Source: Pseudomonas laurylsulfatiphila
Lineage (GTDB): Bacteria; Pseudomonadota; Gammaproteobacteria; Pseudomonadales; Pseudomonadaceae
Assembly: GCF_002934665.1 (NCBI RefSeq)
Contig: NZ_NIRS01000002.1
Location: 1-64,000 of the forward strand
Length of the DNA: 64,000 nt
Direction: 5' to 3'
Shown in pieces: positions 19,375 through 28,822 of the stretch. A program made the translations under genes and the position numbers. The first letter of the stretch is position 1; the number at the start of each line of letters is the position of its first letter. The notes beneath the pieces were generated by a model, which did no database searches, had not been told where the DNA came from, and saw only the letters and a program-made list of their open reading frames with translations.

Positions 19375-20253
19375 ATGATCAAAGAACTCAAGACTCTCAT
19401 TGCCGTAGCACGGGAAGGCACCTTTGCCGCTGCCGGGAACAAAATCGGTCTCACCCAGGCAGCGGTCAGTGCTCAGATTCAGCGTCTGGAGGCCGAGCTC
19501 GGCTTCGAGATTTTCGACAGAAAAGGCCGCTCCGCCCATCTCAATAGAATGGGCCACCAGATACTCCTGCAAGCGCAAGAGCTGCTTAGGCTCTACGACA
19601 GTCTGGGCTCCACCACAGTCGGACTTCCTGCCAGCATCCTGGTGAATATCGGCGCTATCGCTTCCGTACAGCGCTCTTATTTGCCAGACGCGTTAGCCAA
19701 GTTTCACCAACAATGCCCGCAATGCCGGACACGAGTAATCCCAGGTCTGTCCATGGAACTGGTCAACCTCGTGGATGCCGGCGAGATCGACATGGCAGCA
19801 ATAATTCGCCCGCCCTTCTCCCTTCAGAGTGATCTGCGTTGGACGACATTGGCGCTTGAGCCCTATCGCCTGATCGTTCCTCGCGACGTACCTGGAGAAG
19901 ACTGGTCGAAACTACTTTCCAGCCATCCTTTCATTCGGTACGACAGATCATCCTTCGGGGGCAGGCAGGTAGATCGTTTCCTGCGGCAGATGCATTTCAC
20001 TTTGCGTGAGGTGTGCGAGCTGGATGAACTGGAGGCCATCATCAAGCTGGTCGGAAATGGTGTAGGTGTTGCGTTGGTGCCGCAGACAGCACCACGCGAG
20101 GAATGGCCAGCGGGGGTGCGAGCGCTCGACCTCGGACAGCACACCTTCCACCGTGATATCGGACTCGTACATAGATCTGCGCAGACATTTACCGAACCCG
20201 TGCGGATACTTGCCCAGCTTATAAGCGAACAAGTCAAGATCGGCTCCGAATGA
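19375..20253 (+). CDS. LysR family transcriptional regulator
   Basis: A 292-residue LysR regulator with an N-terminal winged helix-turn-helix (residues 1-60; AAAGNKIGLTQAAVSAQIQR) and a periplasmic-binding-like effector domain (about 88-290). ATG 19375 is preferred over a TTG two codons earlier. The gap to the divergent VOC gene holds an AT-rich, partly palindromic stretch ending just before the start (AACACAATTAATATTTGTT). That is a plausible LysR site controlling the VOC/symporter genes and itself. Confidence 0.85.
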   Translation: MIKELKTLIAVAREGTFAAAGNKIGLTQAAVSAQIQRLEAELGFEIFDRKGRSAHLNRMGHQILLQAQELLRLYDSLGSTTVGLPASILVNIGAIASVQRSYLPDALAKFHQQCPQCRTRVIPGLSMELVNLVDAGEIDMAAIIRPPFSLQSDLRWTTLALEPYRLIVPRDVPGEDWSKLLSSHPFIRYDRSSFGGRQVDRFLRQMHFTLREVCELDELEAIIKLVGNGVGVALVPQTAPREEWPAGVRALDLGQHTFHRDIGLVHRSAQTFTEPVRILAQLISEQVKIGSE

Positions 20254-20268
20254 AATCCGGGCAACAAA

Positions 20269-20288
20269 AAGGGCCCTCTCAGGCCCTT
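20269..20288 (-). terminator. Rho-independent terminator of the 20.3-29.3 kb minus-strand unit
   Basis: Read on the minus strand, AAGGGCC, a six-base loop and GGCCCTT are followed directly by a T run (TTTTTG). It lies 30 bases after the aldehyde dehydrogenase stop, so it ends that leftward unit. It also sits just past the convergent LysR gene. Confidence 0.75.
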
Positions 20289-20317
20289 ATCAGTCGATGA
20301 CAATGTACTTCGCAGGT

Positions 20318-21736
20318 CTAATCCAATTCGCTGATGCACACCACTTTAGGCTGCGTCATGTCTTCATACGCAAATCGAACACCTTCGCGACCCAGACTTC
20401 CGTACTTGAAACCACCGAAAGGCATGGCATCGAAACGATAATCGGAAGAGTCGTTGATCATCACGCCACCCGCTTCAATCTGACGCGCCAGTTTCAAAGC
20501 CTTGGAAAGGTCACGTGTGAAAAGACCTGCGTGCAAGCTGTACTCTGTTGCGTTGGCCAGAGCAATGGCGTCTTCCAAATGGTCAAAAGGCTCCAGGATA
20601 ACCACCGGCGCGAAGACTTCCTGCTGCCAAATCGTACTGCCATGGCTCACGTGCTCAAGTACGGTCGGCGCATAGCTTCCCACCTGGCGATGGTGCCCAC
20701 ACAGCAGAACCGCCCCCTCGGCCAGCGCTTCATTTACCAATTGCTCGGTACGACGCGCCGCTTGCTCGGTAATCATCGGGCCTACATCCGTTGCTCGCTG
20801 GTGAGGATCACCCACGACCAAGGCGCGCGTTTGGCTGACAAAACGCTCACGGAAGTCCGCATAAATAGAGCTATGAATAAGGATGCGTTGAGTGCCGATG
20901 CAATTCTGCCCTGCTGCCCAAAAGGCACCAGACACACAGGACTCCACGGTCGGTTCGATATCACAATCTTCAAGCACGAGAACCGGCGCATTTCCTCCGA
21001 GATCCATTGCCAGCTTCTTCAACCCGGCACTACGAGCGATGGCCTCTCCTGTTGCAAAACCACCCGTGAAGGAAATCATCCGAACTTCGCGAATCTCCAC
21101 CAATGCTTTACCCAAGTCGACGCCACCCGTAGCCGGGGTAATCACAGAGGGTGGAAGACCCGCTTTCACCAAACACTCGACGAGCTTGAGAGCAGACAGC
21201 GGCGCGAGCTCCGAGGGTTTCAAAATCACGGCATTGCCACCGGCGATTGCCGGGCCGAGTTTATGGGCGACCAGATTCAGCGGATCGTTATAGGGCGTGA
21301 TTGCGACGATAAGTCCCAAGGGTTCCCGCGTGAACCAACCTTGACGCGATTCCGATCCTTCATAAGCCCCGAATGGAATCACTTCCCCGGCGTTACGACG
21401 CGCCTCCTCCGCCGATAACTTCAACGTGTTCACGCAACGCTTCACTTCCTTCTCTGCCTGTCGCAGCGTTTTTCCCGCCTCTGCAACGATCAACCTGGCG
21501 AATGCATCAGACTCAAGCTCCACACACCGGGCGGCATCCTCAAGAATGCGTGCACGCAGGTGACGAGGCATTGCCGCACTTTCGCGAACGCCGATTCGCG
21601 CGCGTTCCAGCAAGCCAGGAACGGCGGCTGCATCAAGGCAAGGGACACTCCCTACCAAGCGACCATCGAATGGACTGAACACATCAATCTGTTTGGCTTC
21701 AACAAGCTGGATACTGGCCATGCTGGATACGCTCAT
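20318..21736 (-). CDS. NAD(P)-dependent aldehyde dehydrogenase
   Basis: A 472-residue aldehyde dehydrogenase oxidising an aldehyde to its acid in the cytoplasm. Catalytic Cys279 is in GQNCIGTQR, Asn150 in TPYNDP and Lys173 in KPSELAP. The usual general-base motif ELGG is DLGG here (Asp245), as in some semialdehyde and phosphonoacetaldehyde dehydrogenase branches. It starts only 12 bases after the homoserine dehydrogenase stop, so its aldehyde may be aspartate 4-semialdehyde. That would complete a homoserine-to-aspartate route; substrate is inferred from context only. Confidence 0.87.
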   Translation of the reverse strand: MSVSSMASIQLVEAKQIDVFSPFDGRLVGSVPCLDAAAVPGLLERARIGVRESAAMPRHLRARILEDAARCVELESDAFARLIVAEAGKTLRQAEKEVKRCVNTLKLSAEEARRNAGEVIPFGAYEGSESRQGWFTREPLGLIVAITPYNDPLNLVAHKLGPAIAGGNAVILKPSELAPLSALKLVECLVKAGLPPSVITPATGGVDLGKALVEIREVRMISFTGGFATGEAIARSAGLKKLAMDLGGNAPVLVLEDCDIEPTVESCVSGAFWAAGQNCIGTQRILIHSSIYADFRERFVSQTRALVVGDPHQRATDVGPMITEQAARRTEQLVNEALAEGAVLLCGHHRQVGSYAPTVLEHVSHGSTIWQQEVFAPVVILEPFDHLEDAIALANATEYSLHAGLFTRDLSKALKLARQIEAGGVMINDSSDYRFDAMPFGGFKYGSLGREGVRFAYEDMTQPKVVCISELD

Positions 21737-21748
21737 GACTATCTCCTG

Positions 21749-22789
21749 TTATTTGCCGTGGGCGGTGTGGATGGCGACGATGTCCGACAGCAATGCGAAG
21801 GCCGTCTCGATACGCCCTGCTCCAGGCCCGGACACCGTGACAGCTCCCAGCAACTCGGTATTGAACGACACTGCATTCGTGGCGCCGGCAATACCCGCCA
21901 GGGGATGCGAATTCGGCAGCAGCCGGGCCTCAACACTCGCTCGAACCGAACCATCGGCTTCACGATCGGCTGAGCCAATCAGTTTCCAGCTCTCCCCATT
22001 GGCACTTGCCTGAGCGATATCTTGCGCGCTGATATTGCTGATGCCTGAACAGGCTACATCACTGACATTCAGTCGTGCATTGAGAAGTTCGTTGGCCAGG
22101 ATGACCACCTTGAGGCGTACGTCAAACCCTTCCACATCGGCGGTTGGATCTGCCTCGGCGTAACCGAGTTGTTGCGCTTGTACGACGGCATCGTTGAACG
22201 CCAGGCCGTCTTTCATTTGGCTGAGCACATAGTTGGAAGTGCCGTTCAGGATGCCTTCGAAGCCTTGTACGTTGGCACCCGCCAAGGCCTGCTTGGCCAG
22301 ACGAATCACGGGCGTGCCACTCATCACCGCCCCCTCATACTCGAAAGCGACCTGGTTGCGACGAGCCAACGCCTTGAGTTCGGCACCGTGCAGCGCAATT
22401 GGGCCCTTATTGGTGGTCACTACATGAATGCCACTTTCCAGGGCCCAGCGGCAAAAGGTCGTGGCGGGCTCGCCATCCACCGGATTGGTGAAGGTGGCCT
22501 CAGCGATGATGTCGGCACCGGAATGCTTGATCACGGCTTCGTTGAAGGCCTCGGCATTGCCGCCGGGCAGTTGAGCGAGAGCGCCTTTCTCGATCGGTAG
22601 CGCGACCAACTGCTTTGCATCCAGACCGTCTTTGGCAACGATGGAGCCGAGGAATAGATCGGTGACACCGACAATTTTAATAGTGAAGCCCAGGGACTCT
22701 TTCCACTGGGCATTACGATCGGCGACCAACTGGGCGAAGCCACGGTTCACGCCACCAAACCCTACCAAGGCAATTTTGTACTCAGTCAT
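21749..22789 (-). CDS. Homoserine dehydrogenase, short ACT-less form
   Basis: Interconverts homoserine and aspartate 4-semialdehyde with NAD(P). At 346 residues it has the Rossmann motif GFGGVNRG (about 10-17), TNKGPIALHG, the NGTSNYVLSQM segment and the catalytic EADPTADVEGFD...K region. It stops before the C-terminal ACT domain that gives threonine feedback in the roughly 430-residue biosynthetic enzyme. ATG 22789 is chosen because 13 extra upstream residues are not family-like. The missing regulatory domain and the adjacent aldehyde dehydrogenase fit a catabolic role (inference). Confidence 0.87.
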   Translation of the reverse strand: MTEYKIALVGFGGVNRGFAQLVADRNAQWKESLGFTIKIVGVTDLFLGSIVAKDGLDAKQLVALPIEKGALAQLPGGNAEAFNEAVIKHSGADIIAEATFTNPVDGEPATTFCRWALESGIHVVTTNKGPIALHGAELKALARRNQVAFEYEGAVMSGTPVIRLAKQALAGANVQGFEGILNGTSNYVLSQMKDGLAFNDAVVQAQQLGYAEADPTADVEGFDVRLKVVILANELLNARLNVSDVACSGISNISAQDIAQASANGESWKLIGSADREADGSVRASVEARLLPNSHPLAGIAGATNAVSFNTELLGAVTVSGPGAGRIETAFALLSDIVAIHTAHGK

Positions 22790-22904
22790 GAAAGCTGTTC
22801 CTTTATTGATGTTGTTCGACAGGAACATCCTAAGAGCCGGGCTTTGGCAGTTGAATATGGCAGTCTGCTCTATTAATTGGGCATTTTGCCCAAACTCATT
22901 TTCT

Positions 22905-23342
22905 TTAAAACACTGCAGAAAGGACGAACGAGGTCACGGTGTTTTCCACCCCTGGCATGGCCGCGATTTCTTTCCACACAAGATGGACACGTTCAGGTGT
23001 GGCGGCATTCACGCGCAGCATTAAATCGAACTCACCACTGAGTACTTCACATTGCACGACTTCGGGAATGGAGCGCAGCGCAGCCAATACGGCTTCGCCA
23101 CGCATGCGGTCGTAGCGGTAGACGAAGATCACCGCACTGATAAGCGACGCAGGCCGCCGCGACTCACCGAGAAGTACCGTATAGCCCTGGATCGCACCGT
23201 CGCGTTCAAGACGCTCGATGCGCTGGCGCACCGCATTGCGCGACAAGTTGATCTTGGCACCCAGTTCGATATGGGCTATTCGCGCATTGGCGGTCAGTTC
23301 GGCCAGTATGCGTTCATCCAACGGATCCAGAATGCGCTTCAT
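22905..23342 (-). CDS. Lrp/AsnC family transcriptional regulator
   Basis: A 145-residue Lrp-type regulator: N-terminal winged helix-turn-helix (DPLDERILAELTANARI, LSRNAVRQRIERLERDG) and C-terminal RAM effector domain (about 65-140). Its ATG overlaps the stop of the threonine synthase-like gene by four bases (23339-23342), so the two are translationally coupled. Placement inside the cluster suggests it senses an amino acid that the cluster handles. The 115-base gap before the homoserine dehydrogenase gene could hold its binding site. Confidence 0.87.
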   Translation of the reverse strand: MKRILDPLDERILAELTANARIAHIELGAKINLSRNAVRQRIERLERDGAIQGYTVLLGESRRPASLISAVIFVYRYDRMRGEAVLAALRSIPEVVQCEVLSGEFDLMLRVNAATPERVHLVWKEIAAMPGVENTVTSFVLSAVF

Positions 23343-24727
23343 ACAAGCCTCTGCTGCGCCAGACAAAGCGCCTGGCACAGCCCGTCCAGATCGCCCTTGG
23401 CCAGGTACGGTGGTTGCGCGAGCACCTCGACGGTAGTCGGAACGCTTGCTTGCCAGACGCCCAGCTCGGCCAACAGCGCCGCCGACTTGGCCGGCGCAAT
23501 TTGCCCGAAGGTGACCATCGGCGCGCCCAGGCTGCGTCGATGAAGCCTGCCAGCCAGTACACCGACAGCGGTGTGAGGATCGATGGCAGAGCCCGTCTCG
23601 CGGAACAGTTCGACGACCTCATCACGCACCTGGGATTCGTCTACCGCATAGGAATCGAAGAGTACGCGAGCACGCAGCCATTGCTGGTTGCCGATGCTCA
23701 TTTCTCCGCAACGTTCAAAATGCTCCATCAGCGCTTTTGTCGAGCCGCCATCGTGCTCGTAAATCTCCCAGATAAACCGCTCCAGGTTGGAAAACAACGA
23801 GAAGTCCATCGCCGGCGATACTGTTCGATCAGTCATCCGGGTGGAGTAGCGATTGCAATGAAAAAACTGGTGCAGGGCATCATTGCTGTTGGTCGAAATG
23901 ATCACCTGATTGATGGGTAATCCCATTTTCTGCGCAATGTAGCCGGCGTAGATCTCGGCCGAGCTGGCCGCTGGAACGCTAAAGCCAACGGGACGCGAGC
24001 CACCGCCCAGTTGCAAGGCCGCGTGGAAGTAAAAAACGATCTGGGCCAGGACGCCGATCCAATTGGTCGAGTTGAAACAGATCGGCATCACGGCGTCCAA
24101 CGGCCACTCACGCAAGAGTCGGGAGACCAGCAGCTGGCAATCATCGAAATTACCGTCAACCGCAAAGAGCTGGACTCGCTGCGGGTCGGCTGCTTGCAAG
24201 GCACTGAGTTGCTCAGGCGCAAGACCATCGCGCGGATACAGTATCGCCATGCGGGCGAACGGGCAGTCAGTAAAGGCTTCAAGCGCAGCAAGGCCCGTAT
24301 CACCGTTAGTTGCCCCCACCACCAACGCTTCTTTACCGACCTCCTTAAGAAAATACTCGACCAGGCGCGACTGCAATTGCGCGGCGAAATCCTTGGAGGA
24401 ACGGGTCGGGCCATGAAACAGCTGGAGTATCCACTCGTTATGCCCTATCTGCTCAAGCGGCGTAATGGCGCGGTGCTTGAATTGTCGATAGCTGTCACTG
24501 AGCAAGCCACGCAGGGTACTTTCGTCTATGGAAGAGCCAACAAAAGGCGAAATCACTCGCCAAACCAACTCATCGAACGGCAGCCACGACCAGCTGGCAA
24601 TCTGTTTCTCAGTGAATACCGGCAAACTGGCTGGGACATAGAGACCACCGTTTTCGGCGAGCCCCGACAGAACCACACTGCGAAAATCCGCCCGCATGTC
24701 ACCGCCGCGTGTGCTTACATAATCCAT
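23339..24727 (-). CDS. Threonine synthase-like PLP enzyme (divergent ThrC paralogue)
   Basis: A fold-type II PLP enzyme of 462 residues, colinear with Pseudomonas ThrC from the N-terminal STRGG onward. The PLP lysine is Lys112 in GPTRSSKDFA (usual form GPTLAFKDFA). GATNGDTG near 138-145 differs from the usual GATSGDTG. The PLP-contacting GNFGD segment of ThrC is replaced by AASSAE at about residues 253-258. These changes suggest altered chemistry or substrate, perhaps a homoserine derivative other than phosphohomoserine. ATG 24727 follows GGGAG; no homoserine kinase gene is present. Confidence 0.82.
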   Translation of the reverse strand: MDYVSTRGGDMRADFRSVVLSGLAENGGLYVPASLPVFTEKQIASWSWLPFDELVWRVISPFVGSSIDESTLRGLLSDSYRQFKHRAITPLEQIGHNEWILQLFHGPTRSSKDFAAQLQSRLVEYFLKEVGKEALVVGATNGDTGLAALEAFTDCPFARMAILYPRDGLAPEQLSALQAADPQRVQLFAVDGNFDDCQLLVSRLLREWPLDAVMPICFNSTNWIGVLAQIVFYFHAALQLGGGSRPVGFSVPAASSAEIYAGYIAQKMGLPINQVIISTNSNDALHQFFHCNRYSTRMTDRTVSPAMDFSLFSNLERFIWEIYEHDGGSTKALMEHFERCGEMSIGNQQWLRARVLFDSYAVDESQVRDEVVELFRETGSAIDPHTAVGVLAGRLHRRSLGAPMVTFGQIAPAKSAALLAELGVWQASVPTTVEVLAQPPYLAKGDLDGLCQALCLAQQRLV

Positions 24728-24745
24728 GACCACTCCCAATCGGTA

Positions 24746-25636
24746 TTACAAAAGGCGATGGGCTTGAGCCACCAGCCAGGTAGAAAAATTTGCGGCATCA
24801 GGCGATAGCGCTTCGCTCTGCTCGTGCACCAGATAAAAAGATTCGCTGGCCTCGATTCGGTGGTTGAATGGCGCAACCAGTTGCCCATTCTTGAGCAAAT
24901 CCTCAACCACCGAAGACCGTGCCAGCGCAACGCCCTGCCCCAGTTCGGCCATGCGGATCGTGGAAATCAGCGTGTCAAACTGAAGGCCACGGGAATAATC
25001 GACGTCGTCTGCTCCCACTCGCTTCAACCAGTAACCCCAACCTTCTTCGTAACCCAATACGTGAAGCAGGGAATGGTTCATCAAGTCGCGTGGCTCATGT
25101 ATGGGTGAGCTGGCCATGAGCTGTGGGGAGCAAACAGGCTGGAGGATGTCCCAGGTCAATCGCTGAGCGTGCAAGCCCGACCACTCACCGCATCCCCAGC
25201 GAATCTCCAGGTCATCCTCGCCGTCCGGTTCTTTCACCCAGATATTGCTGATATATCGAATATCAATCTGGGGATACTCCCGACAAAAATCTGCGAGTCT
25301 TGGCGCCAACCAATAGTGAAGAAAGGAAAGGCTGCCACGCACCTTCAAATGTCTTCGATTGTGCTGGCCGAAAATCTCGTTGGTACCGACGGCAAGGCGA
25401 CTGATCGCGTCCTGGACGACAGGCAGGTACGACTGCCCTTCCTCGGTCAAGCCAAGCCCTCGGGGCAAGCGCTTGAACAGCGCCACCCCGAGGTGACTTT
25501 CCAGCTGACGGATCTGCTGACTCACAGCCCCTTGCGTCAAATGGAGCTCTTGCGCGGCGTGGGTAAAGTTCAGATAACGCGCCGATACTTCGAACGCCCT
25601 CAACCAGTTCAAGGGTGGTAGTGACTTTTGACTCAT
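24746..25636 (-). CDS. LysR family regulator, GcvA-like
   Basis: A 296-residue LysR-type regulator of the GcvA branch (PPLNWLRAFEVSARYLNFTHAA at the N-terminus, helix-turn-helix about 20-45). The effector domain covers about 95-295. It lies between the permease and the threonine synthase-like genes, with 18 bases to the latter, and so is embedded in the unit rather than divergent from it. Relatives commonly control amino-acid metabolism genes; target and ligand are unknown. Confidence 0.85.
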   Translation of the reverse strand: MSQKSLPPLNWLRAFEVSARYLNFTHAAQELHLTQGAVSQQIRQLESHLGVALFKRLPRGLGLTEEGQSYLPVVQDAISRLAVGTNEIFGQHNRRHLKVRGSLSFLHYWLAPRLADFCREYPQIDIRYISNIWVKEPDGEDDLEIRWGCGEWSGLHAQRLTWDILQPVCSPQLMASSPIHEPRDLMNHSLLHVLGYEEGWGYWLKRVGADDVDYSRGLQFDTLISTIRMAELGQGVALARSSVVEDLLKNGQLVAPFNHRIEASESFYLVHEQSEALSPDAANFSTWLVAQAHRLL

Positions 25637-25687
25637 CGGCGCAACCTCATCAGGGCTTTATCTATGCTCAATCATTGCCTGAGAAAT

Positions 25688-27124
25688 TCACGCGGTGCCA
25701 GAGGATTGAGCAGCTGCGGCCAAAGCCAACCGCTCGGCCCTCTTGTTTCGGGTGATCCAGTACACGAAATAACACCACGCGATAAAGGGCAGACCGAAGT
25801 AAAGCGCCACACGCTGCTCAGGATCAAAAGCGATACCCACACAGGCCAGCAGACAACACAACAGCGCACCGATCGGCACCCATGGATAGCCGCGCACACG
25901 GAAATGCAGGTCTTCAACTCGTCCGCCATTAGCGACGTATTGGCGACGGAACGCGATCTGGCTTGCAGCAATGCTCATCCACACGACGACGACCGCCAGA
26001 CCGGAAATGGACACCAGGGCCAAGTAAACCGTGTCAGGGGCAAACACACTGCTGAGCAGAGAAGCCGCTGCACCCGCCATGCTAAGCACGATGGCGTTCA
26101 CCGGTGTGCCACGACTGGAAAGCCTGGCGTAGCGCTTGGGCATATGTCCTTGATCGCTCAATGTCCACAGCATGCGCGAGGCTGCATACAACCCCGAGTT
26201 AGCGGCGGAAATCAGTGCCGTGAGAATGACGAAGTTCATGATGTCGGCAGAGTAAGGAATGCCAATCAGCTCAAACACCATGACGAATGGACTTTCTACG
26301 AGCCCCGCTTGCTCCCGTGGCAGTAACGTCGCAAGGACGAAAATTGTCCCCACGAAGAACAGCGCCAAACGTACCACTGTCGTGCGGATAGCCTTGGGCA
26401 CGCTGGTTTGTGGATCTTGTGCTTCACCTGCCGCAATCCCGATCAGCTCGGTTCCGGAAAATGCGAAGGAGACCGCCAGGAGGGTCATGGCAATGGGCAG
26501 GAACCCGGTGGGGAACAGCCCTTCACGTGTGAAGTTGGAAAGTCCCGCCCCCTGCAAACTCTGGACTTGCAAAAGGCCGAAAATGGCCGCTCCGCCGATC
26601 GCAATGAAGGTGATAACGGTCAGAACCTTAATCAGCGAAAGCCAAAACTCAGTCTCCGCAAACAACCGCACAGAGACGACATTGCTGAAGAAGACTGCAA
26701 GGGCAAACAGCGCACTCCAGATCCAGACCGGTGTGTCAGGAAACCACCGAACCATCAGTATGCCCGCAGCGGTAAATTCCGAACCGATCGCTACTGCCCA
26801 TGTGAGCCAGTAAAGCCAGGCCACTGTATAGCCTGTGCCTGGGCCCAGGTATCGCGTTGCGTAGCTACTGAACGATCCGGTTTCCGGCATTTGCACAGCC
26901 AACTCACCGAGACAGACCATGACCAGATACACCATCACCGCGCCGATGATGTAAGCGATCACCGCACCAAGCGGCCCTGCCTGATTAACCGTGTAACCGG
27001 AGGTCAGGAATAATCCCGTACCAATCACACCGCCCAGTGCCAACATCACGATGTGGCGTGTTTGCATTTCCTTTTTGAAACGCGAGTTTGGATCGGGCTG
27101 ATTATCTTCGATATGCGTGGACAT
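25688..27124 (-). CDS. Amino acid permease, APC superfamily (AAT family)
   Basis: Inner-membrane amino-acid:H+ symporter of 478 residues with about 12 hydrophobic helices. The family N-terminal motif is present ([22 protein letters not shown] in helix 1, with a charged [10 protein letters not shown] lead). The start MSTHIEDNQ at 27124 is preferred over a longer form. It resembles lysine or S-methylmethionine permeases, but specificity cannot be read from sequence. Within this cluster its cargo is likely homoserine, threonine, methionine or a relative. Confidence 0.88.
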   Translation of the reverse strand: MSTHIEDNQPDPNSRFKKEMQTRHIVMLALGGVIGTGLFLTSGYTVNQAGPLGAVIAYIIGAVMVYLVMVCLGELAVQMPETGSFSSYATRYLGPGTGYTVAWLYWLTWAVAIGSEFTAAGILMVRWFPDTPVWIWSALFALAVFFSNVVSVRLFAETEFWLSLIKVLTVITFIAIGGAAIFGLLQVQSLQGAGLSNFTREGLFPTGFLPIAMTLLAVSFAFSGTELIGIAAGEAQDPQTSVPKAIRTTVVRLALFFVGTIFVLATLLPREQAGLVESPFVMVFELIGIPYSADIMNFVILTALISAANSGLYAASRMLWTLSDQGHMPKRYARLSSRGTPVNAIVLSMAGAAASLLSSVFAPDTVYLALVSISGLAVVVVWMSIAASQIAFRRQYVANGGRVEDLHFRVRGYPWVPIGALLCCLLACVGIAFDPEQRVALYFGLPFIAWCYFVYWITRNKRAERLALAAAAQSSGTA

Positions 27125-27260
27125 AGTTTTATTCTCATGAAATGTTCGGACAAACACCTTGTAACCGGCTGTTGGGCAGTACAATTTTGTCGTCGCTGGA
27201 TTTTATTATTTTCATTCTTCATGAAGGGCTTAAGATGAATATCGAAAGTCCTGCCCGTAT

Positions 27261-28529
27261 TCAGGCTTCTACTTCAATGAAACGTTGGGCACTGTCAGCG
27301 TGAAGGTTTGCATCACCTTGTTTACTTCGCACTAAAGCGAAGGCTTGTTTCAGATCAGCCAGTAAATCTGCCGAATCTTCAATACCTACGGACACTCGAA
27401 CCAAACCTTCGGAAATGCCAAGTGCCTGACGCTCTTCCAGGGTATTTTCCACGTGACTGGTCGTCCGTGCTGGCCCATAAATGGTCTCGACAGCGCCCAG
27501 ATTGCCCGCCCGATGCGCATATCTGAGCAGCGGCAGCAAACGAGTCACGGTGTCCATGCCTCCTTTGAGTACGAAGCTGACGATGGCGCCGAACCCGTTC
27601 ATTTGCGAACAAGCGATGTCATGACCTGGATGTTGAGGCAACCCCGGATAATTCACCGACTCCACCAGCGGTTCGGTGCAGAGGTACTCGGCCAAAAGTT
27701 GTGCGCTCGCCTGTTGCTGGCGAAGACGCAGGGCCAGAGTCTTGATGCCCCGGATAATCAGATACGCCGAAAAAGGATCCAGCGAGGCCCCATTGATTTC
27801 GCGGTAATGGCGAACCTGAGACATCAAATGTTCGGCGCCGCACACCACGCCACCGAGTACATCACCATGACCGGACAGGAATTTGGTCGCGCTGTGCACA
27901 ACCACATCAACCCCTAAAGCGAGCGGATTCTGATTCAGAGGCGTCGCGAATGTATTGTCCGCAACCACCAAAGCACCCACTTGCTTCGCCGCGGCCACAA
28001 GGCGCCGAACATCAACGATTTTCAGCGTTGGGTTCGTGGGTGTTTCCAGGTACAGGACGTTGCAGCCTTTCGCGATCTCCTGCTCAAGAACCACAGTGTC
28101 GAGCGTATCGCAAAGGGTAACTTCCACGCCCATGCGTGGAAGAAACTCCTCAAAAATCTTGTTCGTGCCACCGTAGCTGTCACGTGTAGATATCACGCGC
28201 TGCCCATAGGACAGGAAGGTGTGTAGCACACCGCTGATTGCGGCCATTCCGGTACTGAAAGCGACAGCGGACTCCGCGCTTTCGAGCTCGCAGAGTTTAT
28301 CTTCCAGGACAGAGACAGTGGGATTGCTCATCCGGCTGTAAATGAAGCCAGGCTCCTTTCCCAAGGCCACGTCATACCACTTATCGATATCGTCATAGCC
28401 ATAGGCGGCACTGACCACGATGGGGGTCTGGGTCGCATTGTAGGGATGTTGAACTTGCTCTCCTCCCCATACCACTCGAGTCCCCATCCCAACCTCTGAA
28501 GCCTGGACGGCGCGTTTCTTGTTTTCCAT
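27261..28529 (-). CDS. Cys/Met metabolism PLP enzyme (cystathionine gamma-synthase-like)
   Basis: A fold-type I PLP enzyme of about 422 residues. PLP lysine Lys216 is in HSATKFLSGHGD, Asp191 in VADNTF, and YSRMSNPT near 64-71 comes from the neighbouring subunit. Tyr119 sits in SYGGT. Methionine gamma-lyases usually carry a Cys there (YGCT), so cystathionine gamma-synthase, beta-lyase or O-acylhomoserine sulfhydrylase-type activity is more likely. The start is uncertain: ATG 28529, 28544 or 28601. It begins the cluster downstream of an Lrp gene. Confidence 0.82.
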   Translation of the reverse strand: MENKKRAVQASEVGMGTRVVWGGEQVQHPYNATQTPIVVSAAYGYDDIDKWYDVALGKEPGFIYSRMSNPTVSVLEDKLCELESAESAVAFSTGMAAISGVLHTFLSYGQRVISTRDSYGGTNKIFEEFLPRMGVEVTLCDTLDTVVLEQEIAKGCNVLYLETPTNPTLKIVDVRRLVAAAKQVGALVVADNTFATPLNQNPLALGVDVVVHSATKFLSGHGDVLGGVVCGAEHLMSQVRHYREINGASLDPFSAYLIIRGIKTLALRLRQQQASAQLLAEYLCTEPLVESVNYPGLPQHPGHDIACSQMNGFGAIVSFVLKGGMDTVTRLLPLLRYAHRAGNLGAVETIYGPARTTSHVENTLEERQALGISEGLVRVSVGIEDSADLLADLKQAFALVRSKQGDANLHADSAQRFIEVEA

Positions 28530-28822
28530 TAAATTGTCTCGCATCAAGGGAAACACGACCGTGTTCCAAGTGGGCTTGGGAGGACTATAAGGAAGGCTCA
28601 AGCTTGTGAAAAATCATGATATCTGGGAGTAAGGGGTGCTTTTTTTAATGGCTGGATGCGAGTTGCAGAGTGTCAAACCATTACTGGCTGAGACGTCCTC
28701 GCCAACATGCAGCGGCGAGGTATCACGAGCCTGGAGGTGCCGTACCAAAGCCAGGAGACGACCTACAAGGTCTTGCAGGCCCCCTACCCAGGCAACAAGA
28801 AGTACAATTTCCCCCGTCCCTT

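Noticed and set aside
20297..21418. Long open frame (about 373 codons) antisense to the aldehyde dehydrogenase
   Set aside because: It has no recognisable domain, is rich in Arg/His/Thr as expected of a reverse frame, and overlaps a clear enzyme gene with all catalytic residues.
27261..28529. Methionine gamma-lyase as the call for the PLP enzyme
   Set aside because: The position that usually carries Cys in methionine gamma-lyases (YGCT) is Gly here (YGGT), as in cystathionine gamma-synthases, so a broader name was used.
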